The notes beneath the pieces were generated by a model, which saw nothing but the letters and a program-made list of their open reading frames with translations, was not told where the DNA came from and did no database searches. Below, in pieces: positions 12,801 to 24,105 of a DNA stretch of 64,000 nucleotides. Origin of the DNA: Rusavskia elegans (Eukaryota; Ascomycota; Lecanoromycetes; Teloschistales; Teloschistaceae); the NCBI GenBank assembly GCA_011316305.1, contig SAUG01000088.1, positions 35,059-99,058 of the forward strand, written 5' to 3'. Every line of letters starts with the position of its first letter. Within the stretch, counting starts at the first letter, position 1. Position numbers and translations under genes: made by a program.

Positions 12801-15800
12801 AAAATTAATATAGAGTACTATTAAATATACTATTAAGAAATTAGTAAAGATAACAGTTATTAGAACTACGGCGATATTCGCTGCTATCGCGGTTATATAA
12901 AATAGGACCGTATATCGTCTAGAATTACCTAATATAGTTAGCGCGCGGAATATTCTAATAAATTAGAACGTTTTCTATCCGACTAATAAAGTAAATTTTA
13001 GTAAAAATTTAGCGAGACTTAGCGTAAATTTAGCTAAAAATATTAAATTCGCTAAATTAACTTTCTTTACTATATCTATTAATTCTGAACTGGAATATCG
13101 TCTTTCTAATAGTATTACGGTTTATAGTAAACTACTAGTAATATAATAACTAGCCGATATTACTAAAAAATACTAAAATATATTTATCGATTAAAAAGCT
13201 ATAATAGATATTTCTATAAAGGAATAGATACTAATATTTCTAAAAAAAGAAACGAAATTTATATTTTTAAAGATTTATAATTTAAACTATATAGACTATA
13301 TTTAATTAAATAAAAACTTTAATAAATTTTATAAATAAGGTAAAATGAAATATTCCGAATAGCTAATATTTTTTATATATTCTATTTTCGTAGTATAGAG
13401 AACTTTTTTAGATAGTATATAAAAGAGACAAATAGTAGTTAATATTCGAAACTTTAATACTATTACGGAATCGGATAGCTATTCCTTTCTATTATAAACG
13501 GATATTATTATATTAGTATTAGAGTACCTCTATATCTCGGTCGTTAATAATATAGGATAGTTTTATTAGTTTAAAATCTAATACTATAATCGTTATAAAT
13601 TTACTATAGTTTCTTATTATAGATAGAAATAAGCTTCGATAATATTTATAGAATATAAAGACTTACCGCTATATATATAATACTAGACCGATAATCTATT
13701 TCGCCTATTTAAAGATTTTATTAAAGACTATATAGACGATATTATTATTTTCTTATATAGTTTAAAAGAATATTTAGGGTATTTAGATTATATTTTCGCT
13801 CTATTCTAAAAAAAACGAGTTAGTTTTATATTTTCTAAATTATTTATAGGGTATCTTTTAGTTCGTTTATTTAGATAACGCGTTAATATACTAGAAATAA
13901 TTACCTTAAAGGATAAAATTAAAGCTATTTCGGAAAAGGCTTTTTTTAAATATCTATAAAATCTAGAAACCTATTTCGAAATAACTAACTGGCTATATTA
14001 TATAATTATAGAATATATATATCTCGTCGAGCTTCTATAAAAGAGGAAGATTCTATTTATAAAAGGATTCGGACGAGACTTTAAAAGATTTAAACGTAAA
14101 CTCTAATTAACGAAGTTAAAATATAATCTTATTCTAGAAGAAAAGGAATTATTTCGGGTACTATAAATGGTATTCGAACTACTTACCTTTTTCTATTATT
14201 TTAACTCTACAAGAAAGCTTTATATCGACCTAGATATATTAAAGTAATTCGGCTTTATAGTAATTATCTACTATATTAAAGGAGATTTTAATAAAAACTT
14301 TCTATCTACTAAAATATAGCTAATAATATTTCTAAATATCTTAATAGCGCCGAATGAAATTATTAGTCTACCGAATTAGAAGTTACTAGAATCGTCTAGA
14401 TAGTAAAAAAGATTCGCTACTTGATTAATTCCTTTATAAAGCTACTAGTAATTATATATACTAGTTATTTAGCGATAGTTCCGATTTTAAAATAGAAATC
14501 GCTTAAAATAATAAGTACCGATAAGCTGAATCTAAAATTTATTTATATATTATAGTACCTTTCGGCTGTTAATATTAAATTGTATTATAAAATAGGTAAA
14601 ACTAATATTACTTTTAATATTTTATTACGATTCGAAATAAAGGTCCTTTATATATAGATTAAGAATAAAGAAGATATCCTAGACGTCCTATATAGAAATA
14701 TTAAATTTAATAATAAAAAAGATATTCTATAGTACGCCCCGGATATTATTATACCGATATACTATATAACGCTCGTCGAAATAATAGATAAATTTAAATA
14801 ACGTATTAAAAAAGGCAATACTAATAATAAACGATAGACTAAAATTATTATAATATTATAAATCTAGGAACTAGATTCTAATATTAAAAATAATAAATAT
14901 TATATACTAGATATTAATTTCCGAATATATAATAAATTTCTCTACTACGTTTTTAGAAATAGTCGAAATTAATTCTATATTCCGGATAAACTCGTAGGCG
15001 AAATTATTAGCGTAGTTTATAACCGATATTATTAAAGGTATTATTATATATACGAGGAATTCTATCTATTAATCTATATTCGTAATATATATAAAAAGAT
15101 TAAAGAATATATAGAATACTGCTAGTAATATTAATTAAATTAAACCAAGCGGTATAGATTCTATAGCTTCTTTAATTTAATTCTTCCGAAGGTACTGTTT
15201 TATATAATTACGATAGACTTCGTACTTATATTATCTATAAAGTTTTTAAATAAAGATTATATATTAACGATTATATATAAATATACTAAAAAGATTCTAC
15301 TAATTTCTAGCCAGATTTTTTATTTCGTAGTTAATTAGGCGAATTTTATTATTACGGCTTTATTCGAATATAATTAGAGAATTCTATTAGCTATTATTAG
15401 TAATAGAGATTATAAATTTATATTATCTTTCTAGCGCCAGATTCTCTAGAAGCTAGAAATAATAATCCTAGTATCTATAGTATATTATCTATAAATCGAT
15501 AGATAATCGGAATATATTAATTAAATTATAGAAATTAGTTTCCGTTTCTAATTTATAGAATATCCGGATAAAGATTAGACTAAAGCTATTTTATTTCTAT
15601 AGTTTACGTTTAATAATATAATCAGTTTCGCTACTAGTACAGCCTCTAACGAACTAGTACTAGGCTTTTGATCTAAAAATATAATTAGTACTTTATCGGA
15701 CCTACTACTAGACAATATAGAGCATTTAAAATCTATTAAATATATAGAAGTAGAAAATATAATAGCTTTTAGTACCGCTCTTTCTAAAGTCCGATATAAT

Positions 15801-16516
15801 AATCTATATAAGACTAGATCCTTTAAACTAGGTAATAAAGTTTTTCTAAGACTTTATTACGGATATATACTACTAGATATTACTAATTAAAAGCTTTTAT
15901 ATTAACGAACTAGTCCGTTTAAAATAATTTATAAAATCTGGTATTTTATACTCGAATTAGAACTTTCTACTATTATAAAATTCAATTCTATTATATCTAT
16001 AGCCTAATTAAAACTAGCGCCTATCGGCGATAATCTTTTTAATCGGCTTTCGGTTAATAATAAACTTCCTACCGTCGAAATAGAATTTCCGGAGAAAGAT
16101 TCTAACTAATTCGAGATAAAACGAATTATAGATCGGCGAAAAATATATTAGCGCTTCTAGTATTTAGTTAAATAGAAAGGCTATAGACTATAATATAATA
16201 GCTAGTATAGGTTATAAGATTTAACGTACTATATAGACTTTATTAACGAATATAATAAATATTTCCCTCTTCTATCTAGACTTTATTATTAGTAATAATC
16301 TAATTATACCCGAGCGGTATTATAGTAACCGGAACCTTAAATATCTATACTGCTAGCAGACCCTCTATACCGTTCCGGACTAAAATTAAAACGTTTATAA
16401 ATTATTATATCTTGCCGGCGCTTTATACGTTCGACCTGGTATAATTATATTTCTTTTTATATTCGGCAAGGTATTACTACTATCTATTAAATTCTAATTT
16501 AAAGATTCTATTACTA

Positions 16517-16648
16517 GGTATTATAGTATAGTAGTAGTACGTACCGCCTCTATTTAAACGATAAAGAAATTAGTTCGGCCGCTCTATTAGCCGCTCTTTA
16601 TTATTTAGAGATTCTAGTATAGCCCGGGTTCGATTCCTAGTAGTACTA
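16517..16648 (+). ncRNA. tRNA-like module 1 inside chromovirus F
   Basis: A 7-base acceptor helix can form between GGTATTA (16,517-16,523) and TAGTACT (16,641-16,647) with wobbles. TAGTATAGTAG (16,524-16,534) matches the pol III A-box consensus TRGYNNARNNG. The D stem is GTAT/GTAC. GGTTCGATTCC (16,627-16,637) is a perfect B box in a T-arm whose stem has decayed in a RIP-like way. A run of T follows at 16,650. The 132-base length implies a large insertion or intron in the anticodon region, and no convincing anticodon stem was found. It could be a decayed tRNA gene, a tRNA-derived SINE or a real part of the element. It is not claimed to be a functional tRNA. Confidence 0.5.
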
Positions 16649-16729
16649 GTTTTTTTTAACCTTTTTTTTTAGCATCCGGTAAGATTTAATTACGATATAT
16701 TCTCTTTTAAATAGATAATTTTATTATCT

Positions 16730-16827
16730 AGCGCTATAGCGTAGTAGCAGCGTATACCGGAGGCGATCGTTTTCTTATATTTAAATATATAACCCGGTAG
16801 ATCTAGGTTCGATTTCTAGTAACGCTA
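16730..16827 (+). ncRNA. tRNA-like module 2 inside chromovirus F
   Basis: The acceptor helix AGCGCTA (16,730-16,736) with TAACGCT (16,820-16,826) has one mismatch, explained by a single G-to-A RIP change. TAGCGTAGTAG (16,737-16,747) fits the A box exactly. The D stem is GCGT/GCGT with wobbles. TACCG pairs with CGGTA (about 16,795-16,799) as an anticodon-like stem enclosing about 35 bases. GGTTCGATTTC (16,806-16,816) is a B box with one RIP-type change. T runs follow from 16,828. It lies about 80 bases after module 1 and about 105 bases before the 3' LTR. The loop lacks the expected T33, so its identity is unknown. Confidence 0.5.
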
Positions 16828-16933
16828 TTTTCTTTTTAACTTTTTAGCGCCTTTATTTTTAACGTTTTTAAAGTTTTTAAATATTTAATATAAATATATC
16901 GAGGATAATACTATTTTTTCGTTTTATAGTATT

Positions 16934-17174
16934 TATTATAAACTATTTAAACTGTTTAGAACTTATATAAAGCCTAGTAGATATAGAGGTACTAGCCGAT
17001 AGTACCGGCTGACTAATAGGCTGACTAAACCTCGTTAACCGCGGTTTATTAGTTCTACGGGATTCGTTGCCTAATTAGGCCTAGCGTTTAGCCTTGTTCG
17101 CTTATTTATAGATAAGCTTTCTACCTATATAGAAATATTAAACTATTATTTTTATCTAAAATCGATCTATAATA
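16934..17174 (+). repeat. 3' LTR of chromovirus F
   Basis: It has the same length (241) as the 5' LTR. The differences are mostly C/T and G/A, as RIP would leave. It is followed directly by the target duplication AATAT. Confidence 0.88.
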
Positions 17175-17481
17175 AATATTAATAATAATAATTAAGATTT
17201 TGATCGAGATAAAATTTTTAAAGTTAATAAAATATTAGTTCTAGTATTTATAGTTATAACAGATATGGAAAAAGAAAATAATAAAGAAATTATATAAATA
17301 ATAGTCTTTTTAAAAAGCTTTTATTCAAAGTAATATTGAATTTTTATAGATATATATATATATTTTTTTATTAACGTTATATACGGTAATAATTATTATA
17401 TTTTATATATAAAGAAATTTTAATAGCTAAAGATATATTTATTAAATAAAATTTATAGCGTAGTTAATTATTTCTATTTAA

Positions 17482-17484
<3 letters not shown>

Positions 17485-17517
<33 letters not shown>
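17485..17517 (+). repeat. 33-base T tract
   Basis: An uninterrupted run of 33 T lies in the old left half of element X, where the younger copy reads CTATTTCCTTCTTT. Either RIP converted the C residues and the tract then expanded, or its length is an assembly estimate. Confidence 0.85.
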
Positions 17518-17723
17518 CTATTCGATTATAAATCTTTTACTATTTTTTTATCGACGTTATATATAATTATTAGCTTCTAATAATTCAGCTATATCTATTT
17601 ACTATACTATAAAGTAATTATAAATAGTTATCGCTTTATTGATATTTATTATATAATTTTTATTCAAATATTCTATTAAATTATTAAAATACTCTTTAGC
17701 CCGCGTAGCTTTAAAACGGTTAC

Positions 17724-18682
17724 CCCCCCTGGGAGGCTTCTGTCTGGGGTCATATTGAGTTTTCATACATATATATATATTTTATCAACGTTATATACGG
17801 TAACGATTGTTGTATTTTACGTATAAAGAAATTTTCACAGCTAAAGGTATATAGTTTATCAGGCAAAATTATAGCGCAGTTAATTACTTCTATTTAACTA
17901 TTTCCTTCTTTATTCGCGATTACAAATCCTCTACTATTCCTTCTTCGACGTTATATATAATTATTAGCTTCTAATATTTCCGCTATATCTACCTACTATA
18001 CTACGAAGTATCTATCTATAGTCCTCGCCTTAGCTATACTTATCGTATAACCCGTATCTAAACGTTCTGCTAAGCTATTAAGGTACTCTTTAGCCCGCGT
18101 AGCTTTAAGAGGGTCGCTAGCCGTAAGACGGTTACTAGCCAGTACGCTGGCTACTATAGCTAGAAGCTTTACCCGGTCGATTAAGCTAAAGGGGGGTAGG
18201 GAAGTCGGATAGCGCGTTTTAAGGGCGGTAAGAAAAATATTTATATTAAAATTAGAATAGCTTACTCTAGTTACTACGAGGTAGTCGATATCTATACGGG
18301 TAGATATAATTATTACGGATAAAGGTACTACCGTCTGGTTTAGCTTATAGCTATAGCTGTTACGGGAGTATATACGTACGTAAAGGGTTTTAGTAAGTCG
18401 TAGTACTTACGAGGGGCTTGTATTGCTGGTAAAAGAAGAAAAAGAAGCGATAACTGCGAGGTATACTTATCTATAAAAATTCGACGTTAAGTTATCGGTA
18501 GAAGGATACGTTATATTATTAAGTAAATTTAAATTAAAATTCTATAGAAAGAACCGTTATTTACGTTAACTAAACTAGGGTATAAGTTCTACTACCGTAT
18601 ATTCAATGCTGGTATACCAACGCTTAATTTACTTACCGAACCACTGGTTTACCGGGCACCAAAACCAAAACAAATAACTAAA
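17724..18682. mobile_element. Younger, only partly RIP-mutated copy of element X (959 bases)
   Basis: The insert is bounded by a 13-base direct repeat, TTAAAACGGTTAC (17,711-17,723 and 18,683-18,695), which is probably the target duplication. It starts CCCCCCTGGGAGGC and ends in an A-rich tail with repeated ACCAAAA. No terminal inverted repeat was found. A long, odd-sized duplication plus an A-rich end points to a non-LTR (LINE remnant or SINE-like) insertion. CA and TG still occur, especially at both ends, unlike the rest of the block. On the minus strand about 130 codons from 18,110 down to 17,745 read as protein-like sequence with four stops, so a degenerate coding origin is also possible. 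Family unknown. Confidence 0.7.
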
Positions 18683-19239
18683 TTAAAACGGTTACTAGCT
18701 ATAGGATTGCTAGCTAGTACGCTGGCTATTACGACTAGAAACTTTACTCGGTCGATTAGATTAAAAGGCGGTAGAAAGGTCGAATAGCGCGTTTTAAAGG
18801 CCGTAAAAAAAAGATTTTTATTAAAATTAAAATAGGTTACTCTAGCTTTAACGAGATAGTCGATATCTTCGAAGATAGATATAGTTATTATAAATATACT
18901 ATCGTCTAGTTTAGCTATAGTATAGCTAATACGAAAATATATACGTAGATAAAAGATTTTAGTAAATTATAGTATTTATAAAGGGTATATATTGCTAGTA
19001 AAAAAAGAAAAAGCGATAACTACGAAGTATATTTATTTATAAAGATTTCTACGTTAGTTAAATTATTAGTAGAAGAATACGTTATATTATTAAATAAATT
19101 TAAAATAAAACTATATAGATAGAATTGTTATTTATATTAACTAAATTAGAATATAAATTTCACTACCGTATATTTAATATTAGTATACTAATATTTGATT
19201 TATTTACCGAACCACTGGTTTACTAGATATTAAAATCGA

Positions 19240-20170
19240 ACTAAATTAATTAAATATAAATAATAGTCTATTCGGATATATAGAATTTGTCGAATACTAT
19301 TCCGACGCCGCTAATATATAAGTAAACTATTAATAACTTTATTATAAATAAAAAATAAAAGAAGATAATCGTCGTAGAAATTATTGCGTTTATATTAAAC
19401 GGTATATAAAAGCTCGATTTCTTTTTAAAAAATACTAATATTATTATAAAAAAAATAGATATTAAAAATTAAACTATATTTAAATTATTTCTTCTATAAA
19501 TTTTGAGTTAAATTAGTTATACGAAGCTTTTTATAGATTAAAGTATTAAATTCGAATAAATATTTATATTAATAGTTAAATTTAATTTATTACGCCTATT
19601 TCTCGACTTTATTATTATAAAAGATATAGAATATAATTAAATAGATCTTAATAACGCTTTTACTAAATCTATTTTTAAAAAAATCTTTTTAAAAATATTA
19701 AACGAAATCGACTATTTTTTAAAAAGGATACTGTAAATATTTCGTAGTCTATATAGATTGAAATAAGCTATAAAAGATTAATATAGATAATTTACTAATA
19801 TTTTAATAGAAATAGAATATAAATAATATATTTCTAATTTTTACTTTTATTTTAATAATAAAAAAAAAATTCTTTTACTAGTATATATCGATAGAATTTA
19901 TATTACTACGAATTTAGATATTTTGATTAACTAATTTAAATTATCTTTTAAATAAATCTTTAAAATTAAAGATTTAGAAAAAATAAATAAAATCTTTAAT
20001 ATAAAAATTATAAAAAATAGATCTAAAAAATAATTAAAAGAAATTAAATTTTCTATTTTAAAATGGTTTTAGAATATATAGAAATATAGTACGATAACTA
20101 TAAATTAGCTAAAATTTCTATTAATAGTTATAGTAATATCCGTTCTATAAAACCGGACGATAAATATACT
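19240..20170 (+). mobile_element. Ty1/Copia reverse-transcriptase fragment, RIP-mutated
   Basis: Plus-strand text resembles Copia RT: an NNAFTKS-like block near 19,650; SLYRLKQA at about 19,745-19,770, matching the SLYGLKQA signature; LLLVYID at about 19,872-19,892 for LLLVYVDD; and FKIKDLEKIN near 19,960, matching the FxMKDLGE motif. Frameshifts and TAA/TAG codons interrupt it. Gag, integrase and LTRs were not found, so this is a truncated relic. Confidence 0.7.
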
Positions 20171-23098
20171 ATATCTAAATAGTATTAATAGATTAACTAT
20201 TTCGATATAAATTCCTATTAATATTTTAAAAACCCGATCTTAATTTTAATAAATCGATTTACTCCGATCTATTAAATAGTATAGGTCGGTTCCTAAAATT
20301 AAAATCGAAAATCGAATCAGATTATAAAATAGAAACTAATAGAAATTTAACCCGATCTACTATAAATTCTATATATAGTATAATACTATAATTATTATTA
20401 TCTAATATAATAAATAATATAATAAATTAATAATCAATTAATTTTATCTATAGATAATATTTATAGATACTATATTTTTTTTTATTAGATTAATTTTAAA
20501 TAGATTAATACTATTTTTATATTAGAATTATATTTTTATATTAAGTTTTAATAGTTTTAGCAGGTTAAATCTAGAAACCCGGATTTAATTCGGAACCGAT
20601 TCGGATCGATATCTAGAAAAGTCGAAATTGATTTAATTCGAACCCGGGATATAAATCCGGATTCGAAACTCGATCCGATAGCTAATCTAAATATTAAAAG
20701 AAAATCGAAAGTCTAATTTATATATATATATATATATTTATTTTATTTATATTTATATTTACTTTTAAATATTTTGATTTATTTTTTAGTAAAACTATAA
20801 AATATTACTAATAAGCTCTAAAAATTTTCTAAAGTACGTTTAATCGACTATCGATTAATATTTAGTATTTAACGCTAGTAGAAGTTAAATAATTATCGGT
20901 TTTTTTAATTCCGATTATATAATAGATTTAATTAATAGAAAATTAATTTTTTTTCTACGTCTGTATATTCGCCAGCGAACTAATATTATAGATAAACTAT
21001 AAATAGAAATTAATTATTACTTTAATAACCGAAACTAGATATATAACGTTATTATTATTACGAGATTAAATATAGATAATAATTAGGTTTATAGATGTTA
21101 ATTATTCTATAGAAGAGGCCTGCGGGTATAAAAGGTACGTACTAAGGCCGCTATCTAATCTAGCGAGCCGTACTAAACCTAATCGAGCAATTTATTATAT
21201 ATCTTTCGGCCTTATAAAAGTTTATTCTATAATAGTTATTATCTATATAAAAAAAAGCTTTTAGATTTCGTAACTACTAAAAAGTTTTAGATTTATCGAA
21301 TTTATTAATAATAATTTAAAATATATTAATATTATCGAAAATATAATATATAAATTAACTTTATCTATTTAAATTAAAAGTAATAACTAAATAGTATTAG
21401 CGTTAAGAGATAATAAATATATTTATAACTAGCTAAAATATATCGATATTAACTATTATAATATCTACTATTTATATAAACATAATTTTATTATTTTTAA
21501 TCTCGTATCGAACGCGGAATTAATAGTCGAAAGTTTAATTAAACTATTAATAAAAAACAAATATAGAATATTTAAAAAGTAACTCGGTATAAAAACTAGT
21601 AAAAATTCGAATTAAATATTAATTATTTAGATTTTTCTAGATCTAAATCGTTTATTATTCGAATTTTAATAATAGTAAAAATTAGTTATTTAAAATAATA
21701 TTATCTACGTAGTATAGAAAGATTTTATTAATTTAAATAAAACTCGAAAATAGTAGAAACTAATAGTTTAAAAAAAGATTATTTATATATCAAATAGATA
21801 TATTAAAATATATAGTATTTTAAATAAAACTCGCGTTAAAATTCGTATTAAAACTCGTATTAAAGCCTGTATTAAAATTCGGATCGAAGCTCGCGCTAAA
21901 ATCCGAACTAAAGTTAATATTAAAACTCGCGGTAGAATAATATAGATTATATAATCTATATCGAGATTTTAATATATAGATCGTTTTAAAAGTTCGCGTT
22001 AAAAGTTTATATTAAAAGATTATAGATTAGATAATTTTAGACTAGCCGATTCGGGTCGGATTTCTATTAAACCGTCGGATATCTATTTTAGAGATAAAGA
22101 TCCGTTTTTAAATAAAACGTTAATATAAAAATATCTAGAACGTTAAATTAATTAGAAATCTATAAAAAATAAATTTCTAGTTAATAAAATTATTATATTA
22201 ATTTTAAATTAATCGATAATTCGATTTTACTAGAAGTTTCATTAAAATTAACCGTTTTATCTAATAATAAATTTATTTAAACTATTTATTAATAATATAT
22301 TAATAGCTAATCTTTTAATATAACGAGTTAACTAATAGTCCATTCGATATTAGTTAGAAATTAACTAGAAGTTGAAGTAAACTAGAAGTTCGAATATTAA
22401 TTTTCTAAAAAACTATATTTAAATAATCAATTTTTAAATAATTAATTATTTAGTAATACTAGTATAGATTAGATAGATAGATTAATTCTATATCACGTGA
22501 CTCTTTAAATCTTACCTAGTAAACTCTGATTACTAATTCTGATTACTAAGTAATTCAGAGTTCGAATCTCGTAAAAACCTTTTTTTTAGAAATTTTTATC
22601 TAATTTTTACGCCTTCTATAGAGTATCTAGAGTACTAAAATCGACGAATTAGACTAGAATATTACGTGATCTATAAGATCGCTTATTTATAAACCGATTT
22701 TATTATTAAAATTAATAGAATAACTCGCCGTTAATTAAATATTAAATAGATATTAAATAGATATATAAAAATTAACTCGCTGTTAATAAGATATCTACTG
22801 ATTAATTAATTACTAGTTAATTTCTAGCTGTTTAAAAAGCCCAGTTATAATTAAACTTGAAATTTATATATAACTTCTAATTATCTAATACAGCGAGCCA
22901 ATTTTGAATTCGTTTTAATTAATTACTAAAGGAACGACTGCGAGGAATTCCCGGTAATAACAATTTTTTAACTAATCAGATATTAATTAGTTATTAATTT
23001 ATTATTTAAGAACAGCTATTTACCTTTAAAGTAGATTAGTTATCGGGTCGAATTTCGAACCCGGGTTAGTTAATCCGATTCGACCCGAATCGGGTTAA
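20171..23098. other. RIP-mutated debris with several GGGTCGGG-rich remnants
   Basis: Segments rich in CCGATTCGG, GGGTCGG or GACCCG occur at about 20,565-20,690, 22,040-22,085 and 23,035-23,098 and resemble the ends of the short element at 23,718-24,105. Between them, 20,800-21,900 has coding-like texture (for example a NLVSNAELIVESLI stretch near 21,500 on the plus strand), but I cannot name the family. A possible degenerate B box followed by a T run lies at about 22,558-22,585. No host gene is seen. Confidence 0.5.
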
Positions 23099-23550
23099 TA
23101 TTATAGGGCTATTAAAAGGGCTTTAGTATTTCTAAAGGTTGGTTGGACTTATTAATATATCTATAAACGGAGATATAACGGATAATCTCTTTAAATATAG
23201 CAGAATAAATTAGTTTAATTACTAGAGCAGTATATAGCGATAACTAATAAATTAAATACGAGCTATAAAAACGTCGAATTCGAAATTTATATAAATAAAT
23301 AAAATCCTCTACTATTTAGATTATTTATAAACAAAAAAAACTACAATAGCTCTATCTTATAATATTTATTTACTAAAACTACTAAAATTAAAATATTTAT
23401 AGTATTTATTTATTAAAATTATTAAAGTACTTTTTAATACCAATATTTAGACTATCCTATATATCTTTATCTATTAAAACGTAATAGAAGATCTAGTATT
23501 ATATTAAATACTATTATATTCTCGGAAATATACCGCCTATATTTATAATA
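23099..23550 (-). repeat. 3' LTR of Gypsy copy B
   Basis: It is antiparallel to the LTRs of copy C. On the plus strand it starts TATTATAGGG and ends ATTTATAATA, which are RIP forms of TG...CA ends. Confidence 0.82.
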
Positions 23551-23717
23551 CTAGATTCTTTTTTTAGATTTTTTATTTTAAAAAACCTTCCGTCTTTTTT
23601 TTTATAAATAAAAGGAAAAGATTATTAACTAATAATTATTATAATAATATTCTATTATTAGATATTAGTATTTTAGCTATACGGTTTTATCGGAATTATT
23701 TCTAGTCGAGAAAATCT

Positions 23718-24105
23718 TATTTAAATTAACTGTCGGGTCGGGTTTCGAATCCGAATTAACTAATCCGACCCGACCCGACCGGGTTTTAAACTCGGGTTAA
23801 CTAAATCGACCTAATCTACTAAAACTAGTTATTAGCGCTAAATTCTAGTATAGAAGTATAATTCTAGTATAAAAATTATATAAATAATTTTAAAAAATTC
23901 TAATGAATTAACTACGCTAGTTAGAAAGGTCCTAGTTGAATTAATTATATTATATAAATAAATAAAAAGATTTAGTAGATATTCGAATTTAATCCGAATT
24001 CGACCCGGATCCGACCGTTTAGCGAATTAAGCCGGTTCGACCCGCTGAAATCGGGTCGGATTTCCGATAGTTCGATGAAAACCCGACCCGAAATAGCTAA
24101 TCTAG
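23718..24105. mobile_element. Short non-autonomous GGGTCGGG element (about 385 bases), nested in copy B
   Basis: The insert interrupts sequence that is continuous in copy C (between TAGTCG..GAAAAT and the following TATTATATTA). Its two ends are inverted relatives: one reads TTAACTGTCGGGTCGGG and the other, on the opposite strand, TTAGCTATTTCGGGTCGGG. Both carry clusters of GGGTCGG/CCGACCC. The middle is AT-rich without a frame. An inverted copy lies at about 36,920-37,290 and a third copy is split by elements B and C. Terminal inverted similarity and small size suggest a MITE, possibly hAT-type, but no transposase partner is identified. Confidence 0.6.

Larger units (their letters stand above)
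9475..17174 (+). mobile_element. Complete Ty3/Gypsy chromovirus F, RIP-inactivated
   Basis: The 241-base LTRs at 9,475-9,715 and 16,934-17,174 are flanked by a 5-base target duplication, AATAT (9,470-9,474 and 17,175-17,179). The order on the plus strand is Gag (about 10,690-11,120, with a capsid-like Trp/Tyr-Ser-x-Glu-Leu region), reverse transcriptase (about 13,430-13,830, with YIDDI for the YVDD site), RNase H, integrase (about 15,110-15,480, with HTITIDF-like and SDRDAKF-like segments in decayed form), and a C-terminal chromodomain (about 16,108-16,255, YLVKxKGY). Numerous TAG and TAA codons replace Trp and Gln, so it cannot encode working proteins. That order (IN after RT, terminal chromodomain) defines chromoviruses. 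Between the chromodomain and the 3' LTR lie two tRNA-like modules. Confidence 0.9.
17310..19235. mobile_element. Older RIP-mutated copy of element X, split by a younger copy
   Basis: Two halves, about 17,310-17,723 and 18,683-19,235, match the left and right halves of the younger insert at 17,724-18,682. The differences are mainly C-to-T and G-to-A: the younger CTGGGAGGCTTCTG reads as a run of A, T and AAGCTTTT in the older copy. The right end keeps CCGAACCACTGGTTTAC. Together the halves form one complete old copy of the 959-base element, which served as the target for a new copy. Confidence 0.75.

Noticed and set aside
17760..18110. Functional minus-strand gene in the young element X
   Set aside because: The protein-like text contains four stop codons, so at most it is a degenerate coding remnant.
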